Assembly (NCBI GenBank): GCA_024291935.2
Contig: CM044314.1
Span: forward strand, 27,440,001 to 27,504,000
DNA: 64,000 nt
DNA from: Okapia johnstoni
Taxonomy: Eukaryota > Chordata > Mammalia > Artiodactyla > Giraffidae
Direction of reading: 5' to 3'
The position numbers were made by a program, and so were the translations under genes. Positions within the stretch are counted from its first letter, which is position 1. Each line of letters opens with the position of its first letter. Below are positions 32,986 to 43,544 of this stretch, piece by piece. The notes under the pieces were generated by a model. It worked only from the letters and a program-made list of their open reading frames with translations, had not been told where the DNA came from and did no database searches.

Positions 32986-34183
32986 TCAGCAGTGGCCACA
33001 GGACTGGAAAATGTCAGTTTTCATTCCAATCCCAAAGAAAGGCAATGCCAAAGAATGTTCAAACTACTGCACAGTTTCACTCATCTCACACACTAACAAA
33101 GTAGTGCTCAAAATTCTCCAAGCCAGGCTTCAATAATACATGAATGGTGAACGTCCAGATGTTCAAGCTGGATTTAGAAAAGGCAGAGGAACCAGAGATA
33201 AAATTGTCAACATCCGTTGGATCATTGAAAAAGCAAGAGAGTTCCAGAAAAATATCTACTTCTGCTTTACTGACTACGCCAAAGCCTTTGACTGTGTGGA
33301 TCACAACAAACTGTGGAAAATTCTTAAAGACATGGGAATACCAGACCAGCTGACTTGCCTCCTGAGAAATCTGTATGCAGGTCAAGAAGCAACAGTTAGA
33401 ACCGGACATGGAACAACAGAACAGTTCTAAATTGGGAAAGGAGTACGTCAAGGCTGTATTTTGTCTCCCTGCTTATTTAGCTTATATGCAGAGTAGATCA
33501 TGTGAAATGCCAGGCTAGATGAAGCACAAGCTGTAATCAAAATTGCCGGGAGAAATATCAATAACCTCAGATATGCAGATAACAGTGAAAGACTTTATTT
33601 TCTTGGGCTTCAAAATCACTGTGGACAGTGACTGCAGCCATGAAATTAAAAGATGCTTGCTCCTTGAAAGAAAAGCTATGACAAACTCAGCATATTAAAA
33701 AGCAGAGACATTACTTTGCTGACAAAGGTCCGTCTAGTCAAATCCATGGTTTTTCCCAGTAGTCATTTGTGGATGTGAGAGTTGGACCATAAAGAAGGCT
33801 GAGTCCCAAAGAATTGATGCTTTTGAATTGTGGTTCTGGACAACACTCTTGAGAGTCCGTTGAACAGCAAGGAGATCAAATCAGTGAATCCTAAAGGAAA
33901 TCAACCCTGAATATTCATTGGAAGGACTGATGCTGAAGCTGAAGCTCCAATACTTTGGCCACCTGATGGGAAGAACTGACTCATTGGAAAAGACCCTAAT
34001 TCTGGGAGAGATAGAAGGCAGGAGGAGAAGGGAAAAACAGAGGATGAGATGGTTGGATGGCATCACTGACTTGATGGACATGCGTTCAAGAAAACTCCAG
34101 AAGATGGTGAAGGACACGGAAGCCTGGTGTGCTGCAGTCCATGGGTTCACAAAGAGTCGGACTTGACTGTGTGGCTGAACAAC
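32986..34183 (+). mobile_element. BovB LINE, RT to 3' end, plus strand
   Basis: It begins at the WPQDWK region and continues through QAGFRKGRGTRD (33169-33204), [34 protein letters not shown], the C-terminal region and the tail 'gtggctgaacaacaac'. An internal deletion after 'agatatgcagataacagtga' (about 33567-33586) removes DTTLMA and the following 50 or so codons, so the second catalytic Asp of the RT is lost. Further frameshifts follow. With the inverted segment on its left it probably forms one insertion. Confidence 0.95.
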
Positions 34184-34502
34184 AACAAAGGGTTGCCCTC
34201 CATCACAAAGACAGTAGATTAGCAAAATCACCAGCATGGCATTGCAGAAGGGTAATAAAATGATGCAGAAACCAATAAAGCTAGTGGATGAGTCCGATTC
34301 TCCCAGTGTTTATACCCGACTAGAATAGCACCCTTGAACTGTTTAAGACCCTAAGAACCTTGGAAAATGGCACAGGTGGTACAAGAGATGGGGTATGAGA
34401 GTTGGACAAGTGTTTCAAAGGAACAGGATGTCTTCTTAATTTAATACTCATTTGACTCTTAAAATAGCCACGACTATTTTTTTTTTTTTTTTTTTTGCCA
34501 TT
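34184..34502. other. Unassigned sequence with T20 tract
   Basis: 34477-34496 is an uninterrupted run of 20 T. The rest is not recognised. Confidence 0.45.
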
Positions 34503-34513
34503 CTAAGCTATAG
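34503..34513. repeat. Target-site duplication, left copy (CTAAGCTATAG)
   Basis: Identical to 34789-34799, flanking the Bov-A2. Confidence 0.95.
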
Positions 34514-34788
34514 CGGAGAAGGCAATGGCAGCCCACTCCAGGACTCTTGCCTGGAAAATCCCATGGACGGAGGGGCCCGGTAGGCTGCAGTCCATGGGGT
34601 CGTCAAGGGTTGGACATGACTAAGCGATCTCACTTTCACTTTTCACTTTCATGCATTGGAGAAGGCAATGGCAACCCACTCCAGTGTTCTTGCCTGGGGA
34701 ATCCCAGGGATGGGGGAGCCTGGTGGGCTGCTGTCTATGGGGTCGCACAGAGTCAGACACAACTGAAGCGACTTAGCAGCAGCAGCAG
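34514..34788 (+). mobile_element. Bov-A2 SINE (BovA dimer)
   Basis: Two BovA monomers stand head to tail. Each starts GGAGAAGGCAATGGCA (34515 and about 34659) and ends with the GTCGGACACGACT-like BovB 3' end. A CACTTTCACTTTTCACTTTC linker joins them (34631-34650), and an (AGC)n tail closes the element. Perfect 11-bp CTAAGCTATAG duplications flank it. Its low divergence suggests a fairly recent insertion. Confidence 0.97.
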
Positions 34789-34799
34789 CTAAGCTATAG
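34789..34799. repeat. Target-site duplication, right copy
   Basis: CTAAGCTATAG, identical to 34503-34513. Confidence 0.95.
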
Positions 34800-34979
34800 A
34801 ATAGATCATACCAGCTTTACTTGGAAAACACATAAGAGATAGACCTGCTATTGACATCTGTAGTGTGATGTTGAAGTATGGCATAAAGCAAACACAGAAC
34901 TTATATCTTCCTTCAGAGATACTGCTGTTTAGGCTAAATAAAGGCAGAATGAACATTTGTCCAAGAGAATTGGACCCTG

Positions 34980-35665
34980 ATATAGATAGAGTGTAAGAAA
35001 ACAATGAGTAATCTAAAACGAATTTTAATCTCCCGATTTGGACAAATCATACCTGAAGCTAATGATAGAACCAACCCCTGTCAGCAAGCTTGGAAGATAA
35101 CAGAGACCAGGAGGAAGATCAAAAGACAAGAAATGGGCTAATATTATTTCAATTTCCAAACAGAAGAAGCAGGCAGACTCTGAAAACCATATGATTTCAA
35201 TCTCAGGCAAGTTACATGAATAGATTGTTTAAAGGCCAGAGTGATTGCTATGAACTTTGATAGGCTCACTGAGAACAAGCCATTTCAGATTAACCTCATT
35301 TCCTTCTTTGAAATGGTTGTTAGACTAGCAGCTCAGGGAAATATGATTGATGTCGAAAATGTTGATATCAGAAAAACATTTGATAAAATCATGATTAAAA
35401 TAGGGGTAAGATCATGATTAGGGACAGAGATGGGGTGGATTGACTTAAAGTTTAATTCGTAAATTCATTCAGTTCAGTAGTGATGTCTCACAGGACTCAG
35501 ACCTAGGCGTTGTCTCCTTCAACATTTTTAAATGACATGAATAGAAACATAAATCACATACTTATTAAAATTGTGGAAGCTGGGCAGAATATCAGAATCC
35601 AAATCGTCTCAAGTTGAACCAAAGGACCAAATAACAAGATGAAGATGAAAAACATTATTCAATTC
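34980..35665 (+). mobile_element. Ancient CR1/L3 LINE relic (reverse-transcriptase region)
   Basis: Pieces appear in the right order for a CR1-clade RT: 'gctaatattatttcaatttc' (35139), 'gatttcaatctcaggcaagt' (35192), 'aagccatttcagattaacct' (35278), 'ttagactagcagctcaggga' (35319), 'aaaaacatttgataaaatca' (35371) for the region before the catalytic loop, and 'gatgtctcacaggactcaga' (35483) for the PQGSVLGP block. Then come 'ccttcaacatttttaaatga' and a decayed equivalent of the FADDT region. The element is strongly diverged, with no open frame. This is one of the oldest layers in the window. Confidence 0.7.
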
Positions 35666-36183
35666 CCTTAACAGTCAGGTTTTGATAACTATTTTTAGTG
35701 TCAAGTGTTTTTGGTTTTTTTTCCCCCTAAAAACAGTCAGAGCCAAGGCTAGAAATTTAAAACTCTTTAGTCAGTTTAGTAAGTCACTTCCAAATTATCC
35801 AGATAGGGATGCATTGCTCACTGTACACCTGTATATAACAGGAAACAACATTTTTTTGAAAAGAATAACTTATTTCTAAATCTCTTCAAATTCCATGCAT
35901 TTCAATTTTCAGTAATTCATAAAAGCTAAAAGAACCCTATATTTTCTTTCTCTTAATCCTTGCAGAAGAGATCATTTAAATAAAACTGTTCCCCAAATGG
36001 ATAATTCATAGGACATTATTCCATGGGGCTTAACAGGGATGCATAAAGAGTTCCACAGGCCAATAGATTGGGAAACACTGGGTCAGGCTCAACTGATAGA
36101 TTTTATTTCCACGGGACTTCTCAAAACCTTCAAGTGGGTTAATTACGCTCATGTAAGAAGGGAAGCTTTATGAGAAGCTATAG
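35666..36183. other. Unassigned sequence
   Basis: Nothing recognised. Confidence 0.4.
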
Positions 36184-36367
36184 CAGGGGTCCAGTCTATG
36201 ATTCCAAGGCCAAATCTGGCTTTGGGGGAATACAATCCCACTCATGTGTTTACAAGTTGTCCTTGGCTATAAGAGTACAGTTGAGAAGAGCAAAAGAGAC
36301 CATACTAACTCTCAAAGCCAAGACACTTACTTTTGTCTGACCTGCAGAAAAGATTTGCCAACCCCTG
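36184..36367 (+). mobile_element. hAT-like non-autonomous DNA transposon fossil
   Basis: It has perfect 7-bp inverted ends, CAGGGGT at 36184-36190 and ACCCCTG at 36361-36367. The interior ('ggccaaatctggctttgg', then 'acctgcagaaaagatttgcc') is that of a common mammalian element also present at 40416. The flanking 8-mers AGCTATAG and GCCTAGAG are related (5 of 8 bases match) and resemble the CTAGAG-type hAT target duplication. There is no transposase. Confidence 0.7.
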
Positions 36368-37634
36368 GCCTAGAGTATGTACTGTTCTTCAAATTTGTCT
36401 GAACACAAAACAACTTTTGGGAGCACAACTATCAACATCTCTTAGAATCCTGGGACAAATGGAAAACAATTCTTTAAATGTAAGAAAGCAGTCTTTGGAA
36501 GAAAAATCACTCAAGAGAGATTTTGTGTGGTTCATGCAGATCTCTGTGTTTTACATGTATCTTCTTATATTTAATTTTGACTTCCTGATTTTTGGAAGGA
36601 CTGATGTTTGAAGCTCTCAATGCATCTGCTCACCTCTTCTCTTGCTACTTCCTCTCTTGGCAGAGGGGGTAGTTCAGGAAGGAGTGACCCAGAGCTAGAC
36701 TAATCTTCACACACATCTCTAGTGATGTCCTCTGGGAAACTCAGGCAACTCCATACTTGATTCTTCAAGGTCATGGCCTAGCCTTGGACCTGAGTGACAG
36801 GTTCTGGCACAGGTATTAGCAAAGGGGCTGGACATTCAGATCACAGGGCTCAACTGCCAATCCTTAATGTTCAGTCAGGTCCCTCATTTTGGTGTCATGA
36901 CTGTACTGAGTAAGAAGAGATGTTCACATATAAACTGTCTCACAGGTATCTGGAGAGGCTGAACAGGAATAAAGGGCTGTGATGTCACTAGCCATGATGG
37001 TACAATGTCATCAACAGAGAATACTATGCCTTGCTGTGAGACTAGTCGTATAGGAGTAGTCTATACTTTTCCAGTCTCACCTCCCTCCCCAATTATGCCC
37101 CTTAGAATTCTCAGTCAAGTTCCCTTCTACACACATACACATGCTTGTAATTTGAAAGTACTCAGCTTCCCAGACTCCCTTGCAGCCTGGATGCCATGTG
37201 ACCCATAGGGTACACGTGAAGGCTCCCAAACTGGGCTTCTCTTCTCTTCCTAAATAAAATGGCAGGAGGAGACAGATGACTTTTGCTCACCTGTCAGCCC
37301 CATCTTGTTCCTGCCCAGTGGTGCAACAAGCCCATGACCATGAGAAAAAAAATTACACATCAAAGACAGTGAAGCAGCAAACAGAAGGAAGCAAGCCCTT
37401 GGAACAACATTTGATCACATTTAGCATCAGCCAATGGGCTACCTTCATACAGACTTCTGGTTAAAAAAGGAAAATGAATCCTTTGGTAGTCACAGTTGTA
37501 CATATTTCTAACTGACATATCTTGATTTTTACAAACATGCACTTTAGTAGCATCGTCATGTGTTTTGCTGTCATTGGGAGATGCCCTTAGAAACTCTCCT
37601 GTGACAGCTGTTATTGTCTTTATCACACAGTATA
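36368..37634. other. Unassigned sequence
   Basis: 36990-37270 has a weak LTR-like trace ('ccttgcagcctggatgccat'). The open frame 36333-36611 crosses the DNA-transposon end and is not a gene. Confidence 0.4.
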
Positions 37635-37950
37635 TGGGCTGTCCTGATGGCTAAGTTGGTAAAGAATCTGCATGCAATGCAGGAGACCCCGGTTCGATTC
37701 CTGGGTCAGGAAGATCCTCTGGAGAAGGGATAGGCTACCCACTCCAGTATTCTTGGGCTTCCCTTATGGCTTATCTGGTAAAGAATCCGCCTGCAGTACA
37801 GGAGACCTGGGTGTGATCCCTGGGTTGGGAAGATGCCTGAAGAAGGGAAAGACTACCCACTCCAGTATTCTGGCCTGGAGAATTCCAAGGACTGTATAGA
37901 CACAAAGAGTCAGACACAACTGAGCAATTTTCACTTTCACTTTCTTTTCA
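37635..37950 (+). mobile_element. Composite Bov-tA SINE with two tRNA-derived heads
   Basis: The first head is at 37635-37755 ('gggctgtcctgatggctaag', B box GGTTCGATTCC at 37691-37701, ending ACTCCAGTATTCTTG). A second full Bov-tA follows from 37756 ('ggcttcccttatggcttatc', B box degraded near 37812) to the CACTTTCACTTTC tail. The order tRNA head, tRNA head, BovA is that of the multi-head Bov-tA subfamilies, or one SINE inserted into another. Confidence 0.88.
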
Positions 37951-38105
37951 CTCAATATAACTAGTCTCTCTGTGTCCAGTCTTGTCCCCTCCAATCCATT
38001 CTCTATTCTGCAGTCAGAATGATCGTTTAAAAATTCTGAGTTGATCATATCATGATCCTGCTTACAACTCTCCAGGGGCTTCCTGTGGCAGAAACAGTTA
38101 ACTAG
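37951..38105 (+). mobile_element. L2 LINE relic, left part
   Basis: 'ccaatccattctctattctg' followed by 'cagtcagaatgatcg' (37991-38025), then 'acaactctccaggggcttcc' (38064). This is the L2 segment shortly upstream of the 3' end. The continuation appears at 38720. Confidence 0.6.
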
Positions 38106-38470
38106 CCTCCAAAATCCACTCTCCACTTCCAGAGTGGAGATACTGCTGCCAGGGGGCTGCCCAGTCTGGGACTACCTTTTCAACCCCCCTAGCATTTAGA
38201 TGGGGCTCTGTGACTCGGGCCAAAGCAATTAAGACATACCTGTGCTTTCTCTACCTTCTCTTCCTCCTCCACTATCAGCAGGAGATGGAGATAAAGATGG
38301 AGGAGACACAATAGAATTGCTACCTCAGGTAAAGCTGCCCATCCACCAGGAACATGGCATCAGACCAATACGAGGGTCATAAGTAAGCAACAGTGTACAC
38401 TAAGTCACTGAAACCATGGGAGTTGTTTGTTATAGCAGCTAAAATTACTCTAATACGCTTTACATTGACT
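38106..38470 (+). mobile_element. LTR-like ancient mammalian repeat
   Basis: It ends in 'ctaagtcactgaaaccatgg', then 'gttgtttgttatagcagcta', then 'attactctaatac' (38400-38457), a typical old mammalian LTR 3' end. The upstream blocks ('ggggctctgtgactcgggcc') match the same group as 59860-60140. The subfamily is uncertain. It interrupts the L2. Confidence 0.5.
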
Positions 38471-38484
38471 ATGGGAGAAAGTGC
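38471..38484. repeat. Target-site duplication, left copy (ATGGGAGAAAGTGC)
   Basis: Identical to 38701-38714. Confidence 0.95.
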
Positions 38485-38700
38485 GTGTGTGCTAAGTCTC
38501 TTTAATCACGTCTGACTCTTTGCAAGCCTATGGACTAAAGCCTGCCAGGCTCCTCTATCCATGAGATTCTCCAGGCAAGAATACTGGAGTTGCTATGCCC
38601 TCTTCCAGGGTATCTTCCTGACCCAGGGATTGAACCCGTGTCTCCAGCAGCTCCTGCATTGCAGGAGGATTCTTTACCGCTGAGCCACCAGGGAAGCCTG
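38485..38700 (-). mobile_element. Bov-tA SINE with perfect 14-bp target-site duplication
   Basis: BovA body at the left, tRNA-derived head at the right (ending GAGCCACCAGGGAAGCCTG). An insertion of about 10 bases near the A/B-box spacing ('ctccagcagctcctgcattg') makes the head slightly long. Identical 14-base copies of ATGGGAGAAAGTGC flank it. Confidence 0.96.
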
Positions 38701-38714
38701 ATGGGAGAAAGTGC
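38701..38714. repeat. Target-site duplication, right copy
   Basis: ATGGGAGAAAGTGC, identical to 38471-38484. Confidence 0.95.
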
Positions 38715-38719
38715 AGAAT

Positions 38720-39180
38720 CCTTAATGTGACTCTTCACACTCTAGCTCTAGCCTATGCTCTATTCTCTCTTCCCACCAATGATACTGGACAATACTGGAA
38801 ACTGTGTGTCAATCAATTTCCTCCAGGTTTTCAAACAGGCCATTCTCTGCTCCTTGCCTAGAAACTTCCTTCCCTACCCTTTGCCTGGCTGATTATTGTT
38901 ATCGCATAGACACCTGGGATGTCACTTCTCCAGAGAAGTCTTCCCTAACTAGTCTGTAGATAAAGCCTCCCTAAGGTAGGCCCCTATATCTCTGTTCCTC
39001 CCCTTTCAGGTTATTCACTGCCTTGTCAGCATGTGCACGCTCTCCAGACCATGAGATTCAATAGAACAGAGGTATTTCCATCTGGTTCATGATTATCTAG
39101 TTACCTATTGACTAGTACAGCACCAAATAGGTAGTAGCCATTAATGAATATCTGTTGAATGTGGAATGGATGAAATGATA
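38720..39180 (+). mobile_element. L2 LINE relic, right part with 3' end
   Basis: 'ctctgctccttgcctagaaa' (38846), 'gcctggctgattattgttat' (38883), 'tcacttctccagagaagtct' (38922) and 'tccctaactag', then 'ccttgtcagcatgtg' and the 3' end 'tagtagccattaatgaatat' followed by CTGTTGAATG. It continues the L2 at 37951-38105. Confidence 0.7.
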
Positions 39181-39989
39181 ATGTTAGAACAGTTTTAGTG
39201 CCCCCATTTGGGTAGACTCATGGGAAATATCACTCATGTTACAGGGACTTCTAGCAATTAAAAAAATATTTTAACAATGTTATTCTTATATAATCCTTTT
39301 TCTCTTTGCTTTTGCCACCAGGAAACTCACTGACAGAATTATATCCACCCTTAAAATTGCATAAAGCCTAAGTATGTGCCTTTCTGTATATTCTCTTTGT
39401 CTAGTTGCATGTAATAATTTAACCCTCCCTCTCCCATCATCCTGAGTTTATTAGCCTTTATCTGTAAGTTCTGAAAGTACTTTTGTGGACTCTTCAAATA
39501 CTCTTCTATACAGAGTGGCATGTAAAAGTTTTAAAGTTTCCTTCTTAATGAGACGGTTGGCCTATAATTCCTCCATGCTTATGCTAACTTGGGAATAGTT
39601 AAAATTTATCTCTTCCTTTATTTTGCTTATAAATATTGAATTGTCCCTGATACAGCTTAACACAAAACTGCTTAGACTGGATTTACTTTATTTATGATAA
39701 AGGTCCCTATGACAGAAGGCAGATGTTAAAAATACTCTTCATCAAAACTATAAAATTTAGATGACAGAGCTGAAGGAGGTTTCAGGATCACATAGTCTCG
39801 TTTGCTCACATTGTAAGTGAGAAAAGCTAAAAGCCAGAGAGGCAAAATGACCCTCCAAAAGCCAATCATTACATACAGTTACTGCTGGAGCTGGGACCCC
39901 CCGACTCAGGTGAGTTTGTTCCTAAATCAGTGTTCTTTATTTAGCAGTCCCCAAACTTTTTGTTACTTTAAGCCAAGATACTCACATTG
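39181..39989. other. Unassigned sequence, possible MIR-type trace
   Basis: 39745-39910 ('ttcaggatcacatagtctcg', then 'gtgagaaaagctaaaagcca', 'gagctgggacccccc') resembles a decayed MIR-type SINE. The rest is not recognised. Confidence 0.4.
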
Positions 39990-40417
39990 TAAGCCCCCAA
40001 ACCTGTAAATGCACTTCATATGGCTAAAGGGACTTTGCAGGTGTAATTGAGTTAAACACCTTGAGATGAGATTATCATCAATTATCCAAGTGGGCACTAA
40101 ATGCAATCACAGTGTCCTTAAAAGACATACACTGAGGGATGTTTGACTACAGAAGAAAGAAAGGCAATATGATGACAGAAGCAGAGATGAAAGTGATGTG
40201 GCCACAAGCCATGACTATAGCCTTAGAATCCAGAAGAGAGGAGGAACGAATTCTCTCCTGAAGCTTAAAGAACAAGTTGGGTCACGCCAATACCTTGATT
40301 TTAGCCCAGTGATGGTGATTTCAGACTTCTATTCTCCTGCACTGTTAAAGAATAAATTTGTGTTGTTATGAGCCACAGATTTGTGGTAATTACAGTTGTG
40401 GCAGGAGACTAATTCAC
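39990..40417 (+). mobile_element. MLT1-type MaLR solo LTR
   Basis: Conserved blocks in order: 'catatggctaaagggacttt' (40017), 'caggtgtaattgagtta', 'ttgagatgagattatcatca' (40061), 'ccaagtgggcactaaatgca', 'gtccttaaaagacatacact' (40113), 'gaagaaagaaaggcaatatg', 'ccttgattttagcccagtga' (40292) and 'aataaatttgtgttgttatg' (40351) with its polyadenylation signal. It ends near 'gagactaattcac'. There is no internal retroviral sequence. Confidence 0.8.
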
Positions 40418-40639
40418 AAGTGTTAGCAAACTATGGGCTATGGACCAAATCTAGTCCAGTGCTTGTTTTTGTAAATTTTATTAGAACAGAACCTATCCAT
40501 CCCTTAATGCAACATCTATATGACTGTTTTCTTGCTACCCTAGCAGAGTTGGGCAGTGTAACAAAGGCCACATGGCCTGCAAAGCCAAAGCTATTTATAA
40601 ACTGGTACTTAACAGAAAATGCTTGCTAACTCTGCTTTT
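40416..40639 (+). mobile_element. hAT-like non-autonomous DNA transposon fossil, second copy
   Basis: Same family as 36184-36367: 'gcaaactatgggctatggac' (40426), 'gtttttgtaaattttattag' (40466), 'gcctgcaaagccaaagctat' (40576) and 'cagaaaatgcttgctaactc' (40614). The inverted ends have decayed to CACAAGT and ACTCTG. It directly follows the MLT1 LTR. Confidence 0.7.
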
Positions 40640-42828
40640 ACCTATGAATTAATTCTAGATTTTCTCATATTTGCATTGTTCTTTTGGACTAGAAATAATA
40701 CATGTTCATTATTCAAAGTTAAAGCATTACAAATCTAGCAAGTAAATGTTCCTTGACCACTGTCATCAAGAGCCTGGGACATGTTCCCTGTTTGTTCTTT
40801 TCATCCAGAAAAATGCTAATCTTTCATATTACAGTTGCTGTGATCAGTGTTTAAGGCATTAGATATTCATAAATTAAAAAGGACTAAATGCTTCGTGAAA
40901 ATGATACAGTTGCGACACTCATGAATACATGAGCCAAGGGCAGAGAGAATAGTATGAAGCTGACAGGCTCCAAAGGTCTGTTTGAAGAATCTACACGTAG
41001 GGTCTACTGGGAGCAAGTGGGGTCAGTGGTTATGGCCTGTGCCTTAGCATCCACAGGGCCTAATCCAGATCCCTTTTCCTCCTGCCTAGCTGCCCCTTAG
41101 CCTCTCTGTCCATCAATTTCCTCAGCTATAAAGAGGAGATATTAAGACACATGGAGCAGTCTTAAGTAACAACTACAAAGATAATCATATGAAGCACTCC
41201 ACAGTCAGACCAAACACAAATGGTTGCTATAATTTTTAATAAATATTGCAGTGTCTTGGCTTAAAAGGTTAGAGGAAAATGATCTTTTAAACATAACTGA
41301 ACACTTGTGTGTTCACTTACCTGTGTGTCCACTTTCTTTCTGAAAGTATATTCTTGTTTAAATAAATTGTCACTTAACTTTCTTTGAAACAAAAATAATT
41401 TGAAAAATAAAAATAATTGAATATGAATTTTAAAGTTTAACTTCTTTATTATAAAATGCTTAATATAGGTTATTTGAATATAACTGAAGTTGCAAAAGAT
41501 AAAAATAACCTCAATCTCACCACTCTCAAATAATTGCCATGTTTACTATCTTGTCATATTTCCTTCTGTGTTCACATATCTGTGCCCATTTATAACAAAA
41601 GATGGATATTATTATATGCAAAGTTTATGCCTTCTTTTTTTCATTAAAATCATTTTTTGTCATATCATTAACTATTTTTGGTAACAGTCTTAATACCCTC
41701 CCATGTGTTTTCCAGAGTTGTATTTCAAACATTTCAATTCTATAAATATGTCCCCACTTATCCCCACTTATTATACATCTGACTGATATTGAAAGGGTGA
41801 GAAAGGAATTAGGTATCTTCCCTACCCTCAAAGAGCTTATAATTTTGTACCAAAAAATAAAAGGCAAGTACATTTTGTAATTCATGATACAAGGTCAACT
41901 CACATAAGTATGATTTTAATAAGGAGCAGTACTATGGTCTCACGGATGAGTAAAAAGGGGAGTTTTTCTCCCCCTTCTTTGAAATTTCTGTTACCTATTT
42001 TCTCAATCACATTTGCAAAAAATTTATCACCACTTGAGGGGTAACAAAACTAGCAAGAACATTTTTTGCCAAAAAGGGAGAATGTTCCCCACACTAAGCA
42101 CTCTCTGGGAGGTATTTTGGAAAATGCAGCAAGTCCTTTTAAAGAGAAAGGAAATGAGGAGATTGTCATGTCTGTCTCACCTTAGATAATAAAAGCTGGG
42201 TTGGCATCAGAAATTGGAAGCAAATTCTAGGAAACCTCTCTGAAGTTTCCACAAGGTGATCCAATTAAGATATGACTGGCAGCCATGAAAAGCCTTGGTA
42301 CTGCCAAACCACAGAGAAATTTTAGATGTAGAAACACAAGAAATATCTTGCTGGATAACCAAATATTTTTTAAAAGAGGCATATAGTATAGCCTTAAATT
42401 TCCAAGACATCACTGACTATTTTTCTTGCCCTCCAGCCAAAGATAACCTAAGACAAGGGAAAACACTGGCTATCCCACGAAAGCCAGACAAGTAAATAGA
42501 AATTTGCAATGAATCTTTCTTAGCCTTAGCAAAGTCCGGGCCTAAAATCCATCTTCAGCACATTAGAATGGAATCTCTTAGGTCAACTAACAATCCCCCC
42601 ACTCCCACCCCTTGCAGAGGTGCTGACATGGAACCACTCTGGAATCCCCTGTTCACTGTGTCTCCATCTGCCATCATAAAACACCATGTAAACTGGGCCC
42701 CAGTTATCCTGGGCATCTCTGAAAGCTCCCACTCATCCTAGCGCTCGAGAAGGACCAGACCCTACTCAAATAACATCTGGCCTCATGGTGAAACCATCAT
42801 GGAGGGTTCCTTCAAGTCCACCCATCCT
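40640..42828. other. Mostly unassigned, AT-rich
   Basis: 41430-41780 and 40660-40790 have weak patterns of ancient LINE 3' UTR ('taacctcaatctcaccactc', 'catatttccttctgtgttca'), not assignable with confidence. CCCCACTTAT is duplicated in tandem at 41752-41771. No coding region. Confidence 0.4.
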
Positions 42829-42840
42829 GTGTGTGTGTGT

Positions 42841-42945
42841 TGGTCCCTCAGTCGTGTCCATGGACTGTAGCCCCATGGACTGTAGCCCACCAGGCTCCTC
42901 TGTCCATGGAATTCTTCACGCAACAATACTGGAGTGGGTTGCCAC
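42841..42945 (-). mobile_element. Bov-tA SINE fragment lacking its tRNA head
   Basis: Only the BovA body is present, ending at ACTGGAGTGGGTTGCCAC. CATGGACTGTAGCCC is repeated back to back (about 42859-42888), a 15-base tandem micro-duplication. A short GT repeat (42829-42840) borders it on the left. Confidence 0.9.
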
Positions 42946-43544
42946 AGGTAATCGCACTAATGGAAACCAAGAAAAGGAGGCAATAAGCCCACTCCACAAA
43001 TCTTTTAAGCAAGAACATTAACCATAAATGAGAGCCCTTAAAAGTCGGTCTTCTGCTTACTCCTTCCTATTTTTGAACGGTCACATTGCAAACTAAAATA
43101 GATGAGATAATCTAGGAAGCTAGGAAAATCTTCCCTCCAGGCTACTCAAGTTGGTTATAAAATAAAATCTACTCTTTCTTCTTAAAATATATTATTTTAT
43201 GTATAATTTTAGTTGTATTCTTAAACTTGTCCCATCAGTTAGAAAATTCTGAAATCATGAAACTTTTGTTGATTGTCTTCTGAGCAGAATTAATTCCTTT
43301 CTGGAATGAGATTGGGGTATCAATCAATCAATACTATGAAAGGCCTATTGTGCACATACCTTTATACTATTTACCATGTCTATATGGAAGGGGAAAATAA
43401 TCTCTATCCTTAAGATTAAGTTTGTGGGGAAAATAGAACAAATGCAAAGGATACTATAGCAGAAACTGTTAATTGTCAACCCATCATCCATCAATATATC
43501 CATTTCCAACCTCCTAGCACTGATTGTGGCCAAGTAGAAACTCT
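42946..43544. other. Unassigned sequence
   Basis: Nothing recognised. AT-rich from 43160 to 43260. Confidence 0.4.

Noticed and set aside
37635..37705. tRNA(Glu)-like sequences as real tRNA genes
   Set aside because: They are SINE heads: no acceptor-stem pairing or intact cloverleaf, and each is followed directly by BovA sequence. The same holds for all Bov-tA and CHR copies.
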